Assembly: GCA_023433705.1 (NCBI GenBank)
Contig: JAEYUC010000031.1
Location: forward strand, 1-55,847
Origin: Pseudomonadota bacterium
Lineage (GTDB): Bacteria > Pseudomonadota > Gammaproteobacteria > Steroidobacterales > Steroidobacteraceae
Direction: 5' to 3'
Length of the DNA stretch: 55,847 nt
A program made the position numbers and the translations under genes. This document shows, one piece after another, positions 16,837 to 24,492 of this stretch. Every line of letters begins with the position of its first letter. Position 1 is the first letter of the stretch. Below the pieces are notes generated by a model. The model saw only the letters and a list, made by a program, of their open reading frames with translations. It ran no database searches and had not been told where the DNA came from.

Positions 16837-17613
16837 CTACTTCGTCTTGAGCGCGTGACACCAGTAAACGTGTGTCACGTAAGGGAAGCTGACTTCCCGA
16901 TGCGCCGCGAGCGCCGGCGTCGAATCGATGAGCGCGCGGACATCGTCGAGTACACGCGCGCGCGTCGCATCCTCGAGCGCCGAGATGAAGCTGACGGACG
17001 CCACGCGATCGACGATCACCTGCTCGGGCGGGCCGATGTGCGCGTGCGGAATCGCTCGCTCGCGTAACTCGCCAAATCCGGGCGCCGGGAAGACACGACG
17101 CCATTCGCCGCGGTCGTACCGCGGTGCATCACCTTCGTAGGGTTCCATGATCCGGGTGAGCTCCCCGACCCAGCCGACGGACTGATCCCGCACGTTCCAG
17201 ACGAGGCCGAGCGTGCCGCCCGGAACGAGCACGCGGCGGATCTCGGCGAGCGCGCCGGGGGATGCGAACCAGTGGAAGGATTGCGCGCAGATCACCGCGT
17301 CCGCGGTGGCATCGGGGAGGGGGAGCTTCTGCGCCGTTGCCTGCACCGCGGGCACCGCCGGCAACTCGCGCCGGAGTACCTTCAGCATTTCGCCGACCGG
17401 ATCGGTGGCGATCACTTTCGCGCCCGTTCGAACCAGGGTCCGCGTGAACTTTCCGGTGCCCGCGCCGACCTCGATCACAGTCATGCCCGGCATCAGGCCC
17501 AGATCGAATCTCAGCCAATCCAGCGTTGCGCCGGGATAGTCCGGTCGACCGCGGGAATAACTCTCGGCGCCGCGGCCGAAGCCTTCGTTCGCGGAGAGAT
17601 GGACATCGTTCAT
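16837..17613 (-). CDS. Class I SAM-dependent methyltransferase
   Basis: 258 residues. The SAM-binding motif I is VIEVGAGTGKFTRTL, followed by motif II IATDPVGEML, then LPLPDATADAVICAQSFHWF and the post-I segment LVPGGTLGLVWN. This matches the UbiE/Trm9-like Methyltransf_11 group acting on small molecules. The substrate is not identifiable. The gene is alone between lysR (convergent) and the formaldehyde operon (divergent), with no operon partner. Confidence 0.82.
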   Translation of the reverse strand: MNDVHLSANEGFGRGAESYSRGRPDYPGATLDWLRFDLGLMPGMTVIEVGAGTGKFTRTLVRTGAKVIATDPVGEMLKVLRRELPAVPAVQATAQKLPLPDATADAVICAQSFHWFASPGALAEIRRVLVPGGTLGLVWNVRDQSVGWVGELTRIMEPYEGDAPRYDRGEWRRVFPAPGFGELRERAIPHAHIGPPEQVIVDRVASVSFISALEDATRARVLDDVRALIDSTPALAAHREVSFPYVTHVYWCHALKTK

Positions 17614-17643
17614 GGGGCGGGGATGCTAGCGGCATATGGGACT

Positions 17644-17687
17644 GAGGTCTGTCCCCATTTGCTGGGAATCGAGGAATGTCCCCATTA
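17644..17687 (+). repeat. REP-like element, family 1
   Basis: GAGGTCTGTCCCC, a central imperfect palindrome (ATTTGCTGGGAAT), then GAGGAATGTCCCCATTAC. The flanks match the copies at 244 and 39883. This copy is unusual in lying between two divergent genes (methyltransferase and frmA), where it could affect both promoters. Confidence 0.75.
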
Positions 17688-17719
17688 CCATTCGGTAGTC
17701 CACGACGAAGGGGCGAAGA

Positions 17720-18829
17720 ATGAAAACGCGCGCTGCTCTGGCCTGGAAAGCGGGCCAACCACTCGAAGTCACCACGGTCGACCTCGCGGGGCCCAAGGCC
17801 GGCGAGGTGCTGGTCGAGATCAAGGCGACCGGCATCTGCCACACCGATGAATTCACTCGCTCTGGCGGAGATCCGGAAGGACTGTTCCCGGTGATCTTCG
17901 GTCACGAGGGCGCGGGCGTCGTCGTCGACGTCGGGCCGGGCGTCACGACGCTCAAGAAAGGCGATCACGTCATTCCGCTCTACACGCCGGAATGCCGGCA
18001 GTGCAAATCATGCCTGTCGCGCAAGACGAACCTGTGCACCGCGATCCGCGCGACGCAGGGTCAGGGCGTGATGCCCGACGGCACGAGCCGTTTCTCGATC
18101 GGCAACGAGAAGATCCACCACTACATGGGTTGCAGCACGTTCTCCAACTTCACGGTGCTGCCGGAGATCGCGCTCGCGAAGGTCCGCGAGGACGCGCCGT
18201 TCGACAAGATCTGTTACATCGGCTGCGGAGTCACCACCGGCATCGGCGCGGTGATCAACACGGCGAAGGTCGAACCGGGCGCGAACGTCGTCGTGTTCGG
18301 TCTCGGCGGCATCGGTCTCAACGTGATCCAGGGCGCGCGCATCGCGGGCGCCAACAAGATCATCGGCGTCGACATCAATCCCGCGCGCAAGGCCATGGCC
18401 GAGAAGTTCGGCATGACACACTTCGTGAACCCGAAGGAAGTGCAGGGCGATCTCGTGCCCTACCTGGTCTCGCTCACCGACGGCGGCGCGGACTACAGCT
18501 TCGAGTGCGTCGGCCACGTGGACCTGATGCGCCAGGCGCTCGAGTGCTGCCACCGCGGCTGGGGCGTCTCCGTCATCATCGGCGTCGCGGGGTCGGGCCA
18601 GGAAATCAGGACGCGGCCGTTCCAGCTCGTGACGGGCCGCGTGTGGAAAGGCACGGCCTTCGGCGGCGCGCGCGGGCGCACCGACGTGCCGAAGATCGTC
18701 GACTGGTACATGGACAAGAAGATCAACATCGACGACCTGATCACTCACCAGATGCCGCTCGACAAGATCAACGATGCTTTCGATCTCATGCACAAGGGTG
18801 AATCCATCCGTTCGGTAGTCGTCTTCTAA
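17720..18829 (+). CDS. frmA: S-(hydroxymethyl)glutathione dehydrogenase / class III alcohol dehydrogenase
   Basis: 369 residues, the standard length. It oxidises the formaldehyde-glutathione adduct to S-formylglutathione with NAD+. Catalytic zinc ligands are in GICHTDEF and GHEGAG; the structural zinc cysteines are in CRQCKSCLSRKTNLC; the NAD motif is VFGLGGIGLNVIQGA. It is the first gene of a three-gene formaldehyde detoxification operon. No FrmR-type repressor gene is adjacent, so regulation is unknown. Confidence 0.96.
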   Translation: MKTRAALAWKAGQPLEVTTVDLAGPKAGEVLVEIKATGICHTDEFTRSGGDPEGLFPVIFGHEGAGVVVDVGPGVTTLKKGDHVIPLYTPECRQCKSCLSRKTNLCTAIRATQGQGVMPDGTSRFSIGNEKIHHYMGCSTFSNFTVLPEIALAKVREDAPFDKICYIGCGVTTGIGAVINTAKVEPGANVVVFGLGGIGLNVIQGARIAGANKIIGVDINPARKAMAEKFGMTHFVNPKEVQGDLVPYLVSLTDGGADYSFECVGHVDLMRQALECCHRGWGVSVIIGVAGSGQEIRTRPFQLVTGRVWKGTAFGGARGRTDVPKIVDWYMDKKINIDDLITHQMPLDKINDAFDLMHKGESIRSVVVF

Positions 18830-18865
18830 CCAACAAGCCTCTGCGAGAAGGGGCGAGGGGAAGTC

Positions 18866-19441
18866 ATGGCCATCAAGCTCCATCCGTCGATAGACAAGGG
18901 CGTCAAGGCGGGCAACAAGAAGTTCAAGGGCGGCACGCTCACCTGCCATTGCGCCGAAGAACCCGTCCAGGTCGTCATCAAGGGCAACGTCGCGCACAAC
19001 CACGCCTGCGGCTGCACGAAGTGCTGGAAGCCCAAGGGCGCGGTGTTTTCCGTGGTGGCCGTCGTGCCGAAGGAAAACGTCGCCGTCATGGCGAACGCGC
19101 AGAAGCTGACCGTCGTCGAACCGTCCGCGACCATCCAGCGTCACGCGTGCGTCAAGTGCGGCGTGCACATGTACGGGCGCATCGAGAACACGGCGCATCC
19201 GTTCTACGGGCTCGATTTCGTGCACGTGGAACTTTCGAAGGACAAGGGCTGGAACAAGCCCGAGTTCGCCGCGTTCGTGTCGTCGATCATCGAGGCGGGC
19301 GCCGCGCGACCGAAGGACATGAAGAAGATCCGCGACAGGCTCAAGAAACTGCGCCTGCCGCCGTACGACGCGTTGTCGCCGCCGCTCATGGATGCGATCG
19401 CGACGCACATCGCGAAGCAGAAAGGCACACTCAAGACCTGA
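18866..19441 (+). CDS. gfa: S-(hydroxymethyl)glutathione synthase
   Basis: 191 residues of the GFA zinc-enzyme family. It speeds condensation of formaldehyde with glutathione, supplying FrmA. Cysteine clusters that bind zinc are TCHCAEE, ACGCTKCW and HACVKCGVHMYGR. It lies 36 bases after frmA with a purine-rich leader (GGGGCGAGGGGAAG). Gfa is found mostly in alpha- and some gammaproteobacteria, and its placement between frmA and fghA confirms the role. Confidence 0.95.
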   Translation: MAIKLHPSIDKGVKAGNKKFKGGTLTCHCAEEPVQVVIKGNVAHNHACGCTKCWKPKGAVFSVVAVVPKENVAVMANAQKLTVVEPSATIQRHACVKCGVHMYGRIENTAHPFYGLDFVHVELSKDKGWNKPEFAAFVSSIIEAGAARPKDMKKIRDRLKKLRLPPYDALSPPLMDAIATHIAKQKGTLKT

Positions 19442-19448
19442 GGTTTTC

Positions 19449-20297
19449 TTGGCAATCATCGAAACCATCTCGCGGCATTGCTGCCACGGAGGCGTGCTGG
19501 GGTACTTCAAGCACGCCTCGTCGATCAACGATTGCGAAATGCGTTTCGCGGTCTACACGCCGCCGCAGGCGGGCGAGCGGCGTGTGCCGGTGCTCTATTA
19601 CCTCGCCGGGCTCACGTGCACCGAGGAGACCTTCGTCACCAAGGCATGCGCGCTCGAACATGCCGCGCGGCACGGCATCGCATTGGTGGCGCCGGATACG
19701 AGCCCGCGCGTGACGCTGCCGGGAGACCGGGATTCCTGGGATTTCGGCATCGGCGCGGGCTTCTACCTCGATGCGACCGAGCAGCCCTGGTCGAAGCACT
19801 ACCGGATGTACAGCTACGTCGTCGACGAGCTGCCGCAGGTAGTTGGCGCGAACTTCAACGTGAATACGACGCGCGCCGGCATCTTCGGGCACTCGATGGG
19901 CGGACACGGCGCGCTGACGATCGCGCTCAAGAATCCGGACAAGTACAAGTCGGTGTCCGCGTTCGCGCCCATCTGCGCGCCGATGCAGGTGCCGTGGGGA
20001 CTCAAGGCGTTCGGCGGATATCTCGGGCCGGACCGCGCGACGTGGGGGCAATACGACACGACCGAACTACTGCGAACGGGCCACAAGTTCCCCGGCACGT
20101 TGTTCGTGACTCAGGGCACCGCCGACAAGTTTCTGGCGGAGCAGTTGAAACCCGAACTGCTCGTCGAGGCCTGCCGCGCCAGCGACCAGCCACTCGAGAT
20201 GCAACGCCAGTCCGACTACGACCACGGCTACTTCTTCATCCAGACCTTCATCGCCCAGCACATGGACTGGCACGCCCGCGCACTGAGGTGGGGATAG
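19449..20297 (+). CDS. fghA: S-formylglutathione hydrolase
   Basis: 282 residues from TTG 19449, the only start giving the family's usual length; the frame is open further upstream but overlaps gfa, and GAGG lies 5 bases before the TTG. This alpha/beta-hydrolase (esterase D family) releases formate and glutathione. The nucleophile motif is GHSMGGHGA, with the catalytic histidine in DYDHGYFF. YLAGLTCTEETF is a family signature. It is the last gene of the formaldehyde operon, 7 bases after gfa. It ends beside a partial family 4 repeat that separates it from a convergent permease gene. Confidence 0.94.
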   Translation: MAIIETISRHCCHGGVLGYFKHASSINDCEMRFAVYTPPQAGERRVPVLYYLAGLTCTEETFVTKACALEHAARHGIALVAPDTSPRVTLPGDRDSWDFGIGAGFYLDATEQPWSKHYRMYSYVVDELPQVVGANFNVNTTRAGIFGHSMGGHGALTIALKNPDKYKSVSAFAPICAPMQVPWGLKAFGGYLGPDRATWGQYDTTELLRTGHKFPGTLFVTQGTADKFLAEQLKPELLVEACRASDQPLEMQRQSDYDHGYFFIQTFIAQHMDWHARALRWG

Positions 20298-20324
20298 TGG
20301 TGCCGGTGTAAAAAGTGGGGAAAG
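20298..20324 (+). repeat. REP-like element, family 4, single arm
   Basis: TGGTGCCGGTGTAAAAAGTGGGG closely matches one arm of the long inverted repeat at 46370-46461 (GGTGCCGGTGTAAATAGTGGGG). The second arm is missing. It fills the whole 28-base gap between two convergent stop codons, directly after the fghA stop. Confidence 0.65.
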
Positions 20325-20325
20325 T

Positions 20326-21717
20326 TCAGCCGGCGTTCGGATCGTCGTGCCGTTCGCGCAGCCGCGCGTATTCCCCGGTGCGCACCTTCGGATCGGGCAG
20401 CAGGTAACGCCGCCGCGACAGCGGCAGATACAGCAGCGCGAACAACACCAGGCACGCGCCCGTCACGAGCAGCACAGGCCCACTCGACCACGCGATGACG
20501 AAGACGCAGAACGCGCCGCCGATCACGGCCAGCGCGAGCTCGCCGCGCACGCGATAACGCAGCGCGGCCGCGCACGCGCCGAGGTAGGTGAGCAGCGCGA
20601 AGATCGTCGACGCCTCGGCCAGCAGGCCGAACTGCGCGCCGAACGTCGGCGCGATGGTCGCCACGATGGCCACGGTGCCCAGGAACCCCGCGATGAGGAG
20701 GCCGGCGACCGGCGTATCGCCCTCGCGCGTACGCGCGAACACCGCCGGCAGCAATCCGTGATCCGCGGCGGCGCGGCTGACCTGCGCCGTGAGCAGCACC
20801 CAGCCCGTGAGCGTACCGAGCGCCTTCAATCCTCCGCACACGGCGACCAGCGGACCGGCTACGGGCCCCAGCGTCTTGGCCGCGACGAGCGCGAACGGCG
20901 CGCCGGACGCCGCGAGTTCCTCGGCGGGGGCCAATCCGAAGATGACGATGCTCGCGCCGATGTAGATGAGCGCCGCGATCAACACGCCGGAGATGGTCGC
21001 GATGCGCACGTTGCGTTCGGGATTGTCGACCACGGCGGCCGCCACCGAGGCGCTTTCCAGTCCCGTGAACGCCCAGAACACGAGCACGAGCGAATTCGGC
21101 AGCGCCTGGTAGACAGGCTGCCCGCTCACGTTCCACGACTCGACGAACTGCGCCGGATCGAACGCGGTCCAGCCCACCGTGATCGCGAGCAGCAGCGGGA
21201 TCATGCCCGCGACGAGCAGCGGACCGTCCACCTGGCCCACGAACCGCGGGCTCACCAGGTTGACGACGGTGACCAGCCACAGCAGCGCGATCGTGAAAAA
21301 CGCGTTCATCCCCGGCGTGCCGTGAAAGCCGAAGAACGCGGACAGATAACTCGCCGCGGCGAGCGCGATGGCGACGTTGCCGATCAGGCACGCGGCCCAG
21401 TACCACAGGCTCGCCTGCGATCCGGCGAACGGACCGAAGGCATCGAAGGCATAAGTCGCGGGCCCGCCGGCCATCGGCTTGCGCTGTGCGAGCTTGCCGA
21501 ACAGCAGCGCGAGCGCCAGCGCGCCGACCGTCGCGATCATCCATCCCAGCACGGTGAGGCTGCCGACGCCCGCGAGCGTCGCGGGCAGCAGGAAGATGCC
21601 GGAGCCGATCATGTTGCCCGCGACCACGACGGTCGCGAGCACGGGGCCTAACTTCCGGCGCGAGGTCAAGCGCCGCGCCGAGACCAGCCGGCCGCCGGCG
21701 GTTCGTTCGCGTTGCAC
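20326..21717 (-). CDS. APC-family amino acid / polyamine permease
   Basis: 463 residues from GTG 21717, or 447 from TTG 21669, whose TTGA overlaps the stop of the upstream Rieske gene; neither has a clear Shine-Dalgarno. About 12 membrane helices are visible. The first, VVVAGNMIGSGIFLLPATLA, is characteristic of the AdiC/PotE/CadB branch, which exchanges arginine, putrescine or lysine for a product. FWAFTGLESASVAAAVVDNPERNV is the conserved helix 6 segment. Coupling to the Rieske oxygenase suggests it brings in, or removes the product of, that enzyme's amine or amino-acid substrate; this is inference. Confidence 0.85.
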   Translation of the reverse strand: MQRERTAGGRLVSARRLTSRRKLGPVLATVVVAGNMIGSGIFLLPATLAGVGSLTVLGWMIATVGALALALLFGKLAQRKPMAGGPATYAFDAFGPFAGSQASLWYWAACLIGNVAIALAAASYLSAFFGFHGTPGMNAFFTIALLWLVTVVNLVSPRFVGQVDGPLLVAGMIPLLLAITVGWTAFDPAQFVESWNVSGQPVYQALPNSLVLVFWAFTGLESASVAAAVVDNPERNVRIATISGVLIAALIYIGASIVIFGLAPAEELAASGAPFALVAAKTLGPVAGPLVAVCGGLKALGTLTGWVLLTAQVSRAAADHGLLPAVFARTREGDTPVAGLLIAGFLGTVAIVATIAPTFGAQFGLLAEASTIFALLTYLGACAAALRYRVRGELALAVIGGAFCVFVIAWSSGPVLLVTGACLVLFALLYLPLSRRRYLLPDPKVRTGEYARLRERHDDPNAG

Positions 21718-22811
21718 TCGGGGATCAGCGCGCGCATGCGCCGGCCGAAGCCGCGCAGCGCGACTTCACCGCTCGCGAGCGGGCCGACGCGATAACTTCC
21801 CGAGGCCATGCCGTCCTGCACGCGCTGGATCAGTACCGTGTCCTCCGCATTGACCTGCCGGTTGATGCGCCAGTTGAGATAACGCGTGGCGCGCATCTCC
21901 CGGCTCGCGTCCGGATGCGCGTATCCGATTTCGCGGATCAGCGTCTGCGTCGGCGAAATCGGGATCCATTGCATGATGTCCACCTGGTCTGGATAGACGT
22001 CGAACGCGAAGTTCGGCCAAAGCTTGAAGTACACCCACGTGCGGCGCCTGTCCGCGGCGAGGTGCGGGGCATCGGGCAGGAACTTCTGGTACGCACGCTC
22101 GGCCCAGTTGCGCGACGGCTTGTCGGTGATGTCGCCGTGCATGCGGTCGACCCATTCCTTCGACTCCACGCGGTACGACGCGCCTAACAACCGCGTCAGC
22201 CCGGGATGCGCGACCGGGATGTGCAGCGCGTCCGAGTAGTTGTCGCCGACGTTTTTCCAGTTGACGGTGCGCGGACGCAGCGTCACCCGGCCGATGGGTT
22301 CGAGCTTCTCGAACTGGTGAGTCGCGATCTCATCCGCGTACGGCGCCAGCATTTCCGCGACGCTGGGTCCGCCCGGCTCGAGCCGCGCGAACACGAACCC
22401 GCCGTAGATCTCGGACTCCACCGGCGGCAGCGATTCGCGCGCCATGTCGAGATCCGGAAATGCCGAGCGGTCGCCGCCGACCGATGCGAGCCGACCTTCG
22501 AAATCGTACGACCACGCGTGATACGGACACACGATGCGGCGCGTGCAACTGCCGCGCGGCCCGTCGAGCAGGCGTGCCGCGCGATGCCGGCAGACGTTGT
22601 GCAGGACGCGCACGACGCCGTCGTTGCCGCGAATGGCGAACAACATCTCGCCGATGAAATCGAAGCACTGGTAGTCGCCCGGCTTCGGAATCTCGGACAC
22701 GTGGCAGATCGGCTGCCACGAAGGCCGGAAGACCCGCTCGCGCTCGAGCGCGAGGAACTCGGGGTCGTTGTAGGTCCAGGCGGGGAGGCTGAAGTCTTCG
22801 GCGTTGCTCAC
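21666..22811 (-). CDS. Rieske oxygenase, large (alpha) subunit
   Basis: 381 residues from GTG 22811; the frame is open upstream but has no conserved sequence. The Rieske cluster motif is CRH (16 residues) CPYHAW, and the mononuclear iron site is in DNYSDALHIPVAHPGL. The overall layout resembles quaternary-amine monooxygenases (GbcA, CntA) and small aromatic dioxygenases. Such enzymes need a reductase, and none is adjacent; the Fpr-like reductase at 52 kb is a remote candidate. The stop overlaps the start of an amino-acid permease. Substrate unknown; a betaine, carnitine-like or aromatic acid compound would fit the family. Confidence 0.85.
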   Translation of the reverse strand: MSNAEDFSLPAWTYNDPEFLALERERVFRPSWQPICHVSEIPKPGDYQCFDFIGEMLFAIRGNDGVVRVLHNVCRHRAARLLDGPRGSCTRRIVCPYHAWSYDFEGRLASVGGDRSAFPDLDMARESLPPVESEIYGGFVFARLEPGGPSVAEMLAPYADEIATHQFEKLEPIGRVTLRPRTVNWKNVGDNYSDALHIPVAHPGLTRLLGASYRVESKEWVDRMHGDITDKPSRNWAERAYQKFLPDAPHLAADRRRTWVYFKLWPNFAFDVYPDQVDIMQWIPISPTQTLIREIGYAHPDASREMRATRYLNWRINRQVNAEDTVLIQRVQDGMASGSYRVGPLASGEVALRGFGRRMRALIPECNANEPPAAGWSRRGA

Positions 22812-22857
22812 CGAGGCTTGATAACAAGACCGCGTGGCGGGCGCAATGGTCGCGATT

Positions 22858-22894
22858 TTTGCCGGATTCCGGTGCCTGGCACCGACCCGGCAAA
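22858..22894. repeat. REP-like hairpin, family 3
   Basis: Outer arms TTTGCCGG (22858-22865) and CCGGCAAA (22887-22894) enclose the palindrome GGTGCCTGGCACC (22871-22883), the core word also seen at 43960-44031. It lies 2 bases beyond the stop of the TPR gene and upstream of the Rieske gene, so it may act as a terminator between them. Confidence 0.65.
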
Positions 22895-22896
22895 TC

Positions 22897-23391
22897 TCAG
22901 TGCTTGGTGCGCGAGGGCTCGCCGAACGGGGTGAACGTGGAGGAGCTGTGCGCCGGCACCGGCTCCGCGATGACACTGCCATCACGCACGCGCTCGATGA
23001 GCAGCGACATGTCGTCGTTCAGAGTGGCGTTCTGCTTGTTGAGCGAAATGCCCTGCTGCAGGAATCCGATGCACCCGTTGAAGTCGTCGCGGATCAGCGC
23101 TTCGAGTCCGCGCTTGAAAGCCTTCAGCGCCGCGCTCTCGTCGAGATCCTCGAGCGGCGCCCAGATCGCGAGCGAATCGTCCGGCTGCGCCATCGTGAGG
23201 TACAGGAGTCCCAGTTGCAGGCGCGCGAAGTGCAGCTTCGGGTTGATGTCGAGCGCCGTGCGCATCTGCGCGACGGCCTCGCCGTATTCGCGGCGCTGCG
23301 CGAGTTCCGCGCCGAGCAGGTAGTGCAGTTCGGCGTTGCCGGGATCTCGAAGGATCGCTGCGCGCAGTCGCAGCAGTTCTGAAGGTTCCAT
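22897..23391 (-). CDS. TPR-repeat protein
   Basis: 164 residues, predicted cytoplasmic with no signal peptide. Tetratricopeptide repeats run from about residue 5 to 125: NAELHYLLGAELAQRREYGEAV, then PKLHFARLQLGLLYLTMAQPDDSLA and a third weaker unit (AFKRGLEALIRDDFNGCIGFLQQG). These form a scaffold for protein-protein contacts. The acidic/serine-rich tail is probably disordered. It stands alone between the archaemetzincin and Rieske genes, both on the same strand, with gaps of 175 and 85 bases. No partner can be named. Confidence 0.75.
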   Translation of the reverse strand: MEPSELLRLRAAILRDPGNAELHYLLGAELAQRREYGEAVAQMRTALDINPKLHFARLQLGLLYLTMAQPDDSLAIWAPLEDLDESAALKAFKRGLEALIRDDFNGCIGFLQQGISLNKQNATLNDDMSLLIERVRDGSVIAEPVPAHSSSTFTPFGEPSRTKH

Positions 23392-23566
23392 GACTTACCG
23401 GTTGCCGTGCAGGGCCTTAGCATAGCCCAGGGAAACCCCGGAGGCGCCCCTTTTTCGCCGAGCCGGCCTGCGTTATGCAATGCCCGCGTCGCGGCAAAGT
23501 GGTTAGAGCGTGCGCGTTTCCACGACATCTCCAGTACCAATCGCGCTGCGGCCGATCCGGCTCCTT
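23392..23566. other. Intergenic region, no gene recognised
   Basis: 175 bases between the archaemetzincin and TPR genes, both minus strand. It includes the TPR gene's upstream region. A short tRNA-like string (GTGGTTAGAGC near 23500) has no matching arms. I see no convincing promoter, hairpin or small open frame. Confidence 0.5.
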
Positions 23567-24466
23567 TCATTCCCGCGCACGCGCGAGGGCGGCGCTTTGT
23601 TTCGCCAGGATGCCGGCGATGTGCTGGAAATCATGCTTGCGCATCACGGCTTCGAGTGCCCGGCTGCGAGCGTGCGGATCGAGACCCAGGGTCCACCAGA
23701 GCTTCGCCTGGCATTCCGGGCAGAACTCGAGCGGCTGACGATCGCGTTCGTCGGAATTGTTCGAGCCATTCATGCCGCATTCGTAAGCGATGCAATGGCG
23801 GATGCCGAACATGTGGCCGGTCTCGTGCGCCGCGGTGCGCGCGGTGCGGATCGCGCACAACTTGCGCATGCCCGGCCGCTCGTCCGGATCGCCGTTGCGC
23901 GCCATCGACCAGACGCCGACGCGCTCGCGCAACGAGGCCTGGCCGAATACGAAGTTCCAGCCCGGACCGGGCCACAAATCGATCGCGGTGATGCCCAGCA
24001 CGGCCGCATCGGCGTCTCGACGCCGCTTCTTGAGCGCCTCGTCGAGCAGATAGGTCGTGAGCAGCTGGCGCGGACCCAGGCTGGATAGAGTGCGTTGCGC
24101 GTCGGCGGGAACGCTATCAAGGGCAACCGGCGGATCCATCTCGATGGGCAGTCCGAAGAATGCCTTCATCACGTCCTTGGTCACGTCGAGTACCGCGGAC
24201 TGGCCGGTGGTCAGCGGCCCGATGGGGACGACGCGCAGGGTCGAGCGCCGATCGATCGCCCGCTCCGTGACGACGGATCGGAACTGCTGGTACGTCTGGC
24301 CAGGCTCGTTGTGCTGAGTGAGCCAGTCTCCGGGACGTGCAGGAAGCTTGCGCATGAACAGCGGACGGATGCGCGCCATCGCCGCGGCGATCGGATCCTC
24401 CGCGGCACCACACGCGGTGAGCGGCGACAACGCGGCAAGTTTCAGCAGCCAGCGGCGGTCGTTCAT
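23567..24466 (-). CDS. Archaemetzincin-like zinc metalloprotease, probable lipoprotein
   Basis: 299 residues from ATG 24466. The open frame continues upstream, but only as antisense of the next gene. The N-terminus (WLLKLAALSPLTAC) has a lipobox-like LTAC ending. The zinc motif is HETGHMFGIRH (214-224), followed by Cys225, Cys230, Met232 and CPEC (249-252), close to the archaemetzincin pattern HEXXHXXGXXHC-X4-C-X-M...CXXC, whose four cysteines bind a second zinc. Archaemetzincins are known as aminopeptidases; bacterial members are uncommon and little studied. It is 26 bases downstream of a Gfo/Idh/MocA gene, probably co-transcribed. Substrate unknown. Confidence 0.83.
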   Translation of the reverse strand: MNDRRWLLKLAALSPLTACGAAEDPIAAAMARIRPLFMRKLPARPGDWLTQHNEPGQTYQQFRSVVTERAIDRRSTLRVVPIGPLTTGQSAVLDVTKDVMKAFFGLPIEMDPPVALDSVPADAQRTLSSLGPRQLLTTYLLDEALKKRRRDADAAVLGITAIDLWPGPGWNFVFGQASLRERVGVWSMARNGDPDERPGMRKLCAIRTARTAAHETGHMFGIRHCIAYECGMNGSNNSDERDRQPLEFCPECQAKLWWTLGLDPHARSRALEAVMRKHDFQHIAGILAKQSAALARARE

Positions 24467-24492
24467 GCCGAACCTCGCTCCGGGAGCAGCGA

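Noticed and set aside
16834..16839. Possible fusion or read-through of lysR with the following methyltransferase gene
   Set aside because: The genes are convergent; their stop codons merely abut.
20347..21651. A 434-codon arginine/glutamine-rich open frame opposite the permease
   Set aside because: Typical antisense composition; the permease frame has clear membrane helices and family motifs.
23480..23560. tRNA-like string GTGGTTAGAGC between the archaemetzincin and TPR genes
   Set aside because: No acceptor, anticodon or T arm can be paired around it.
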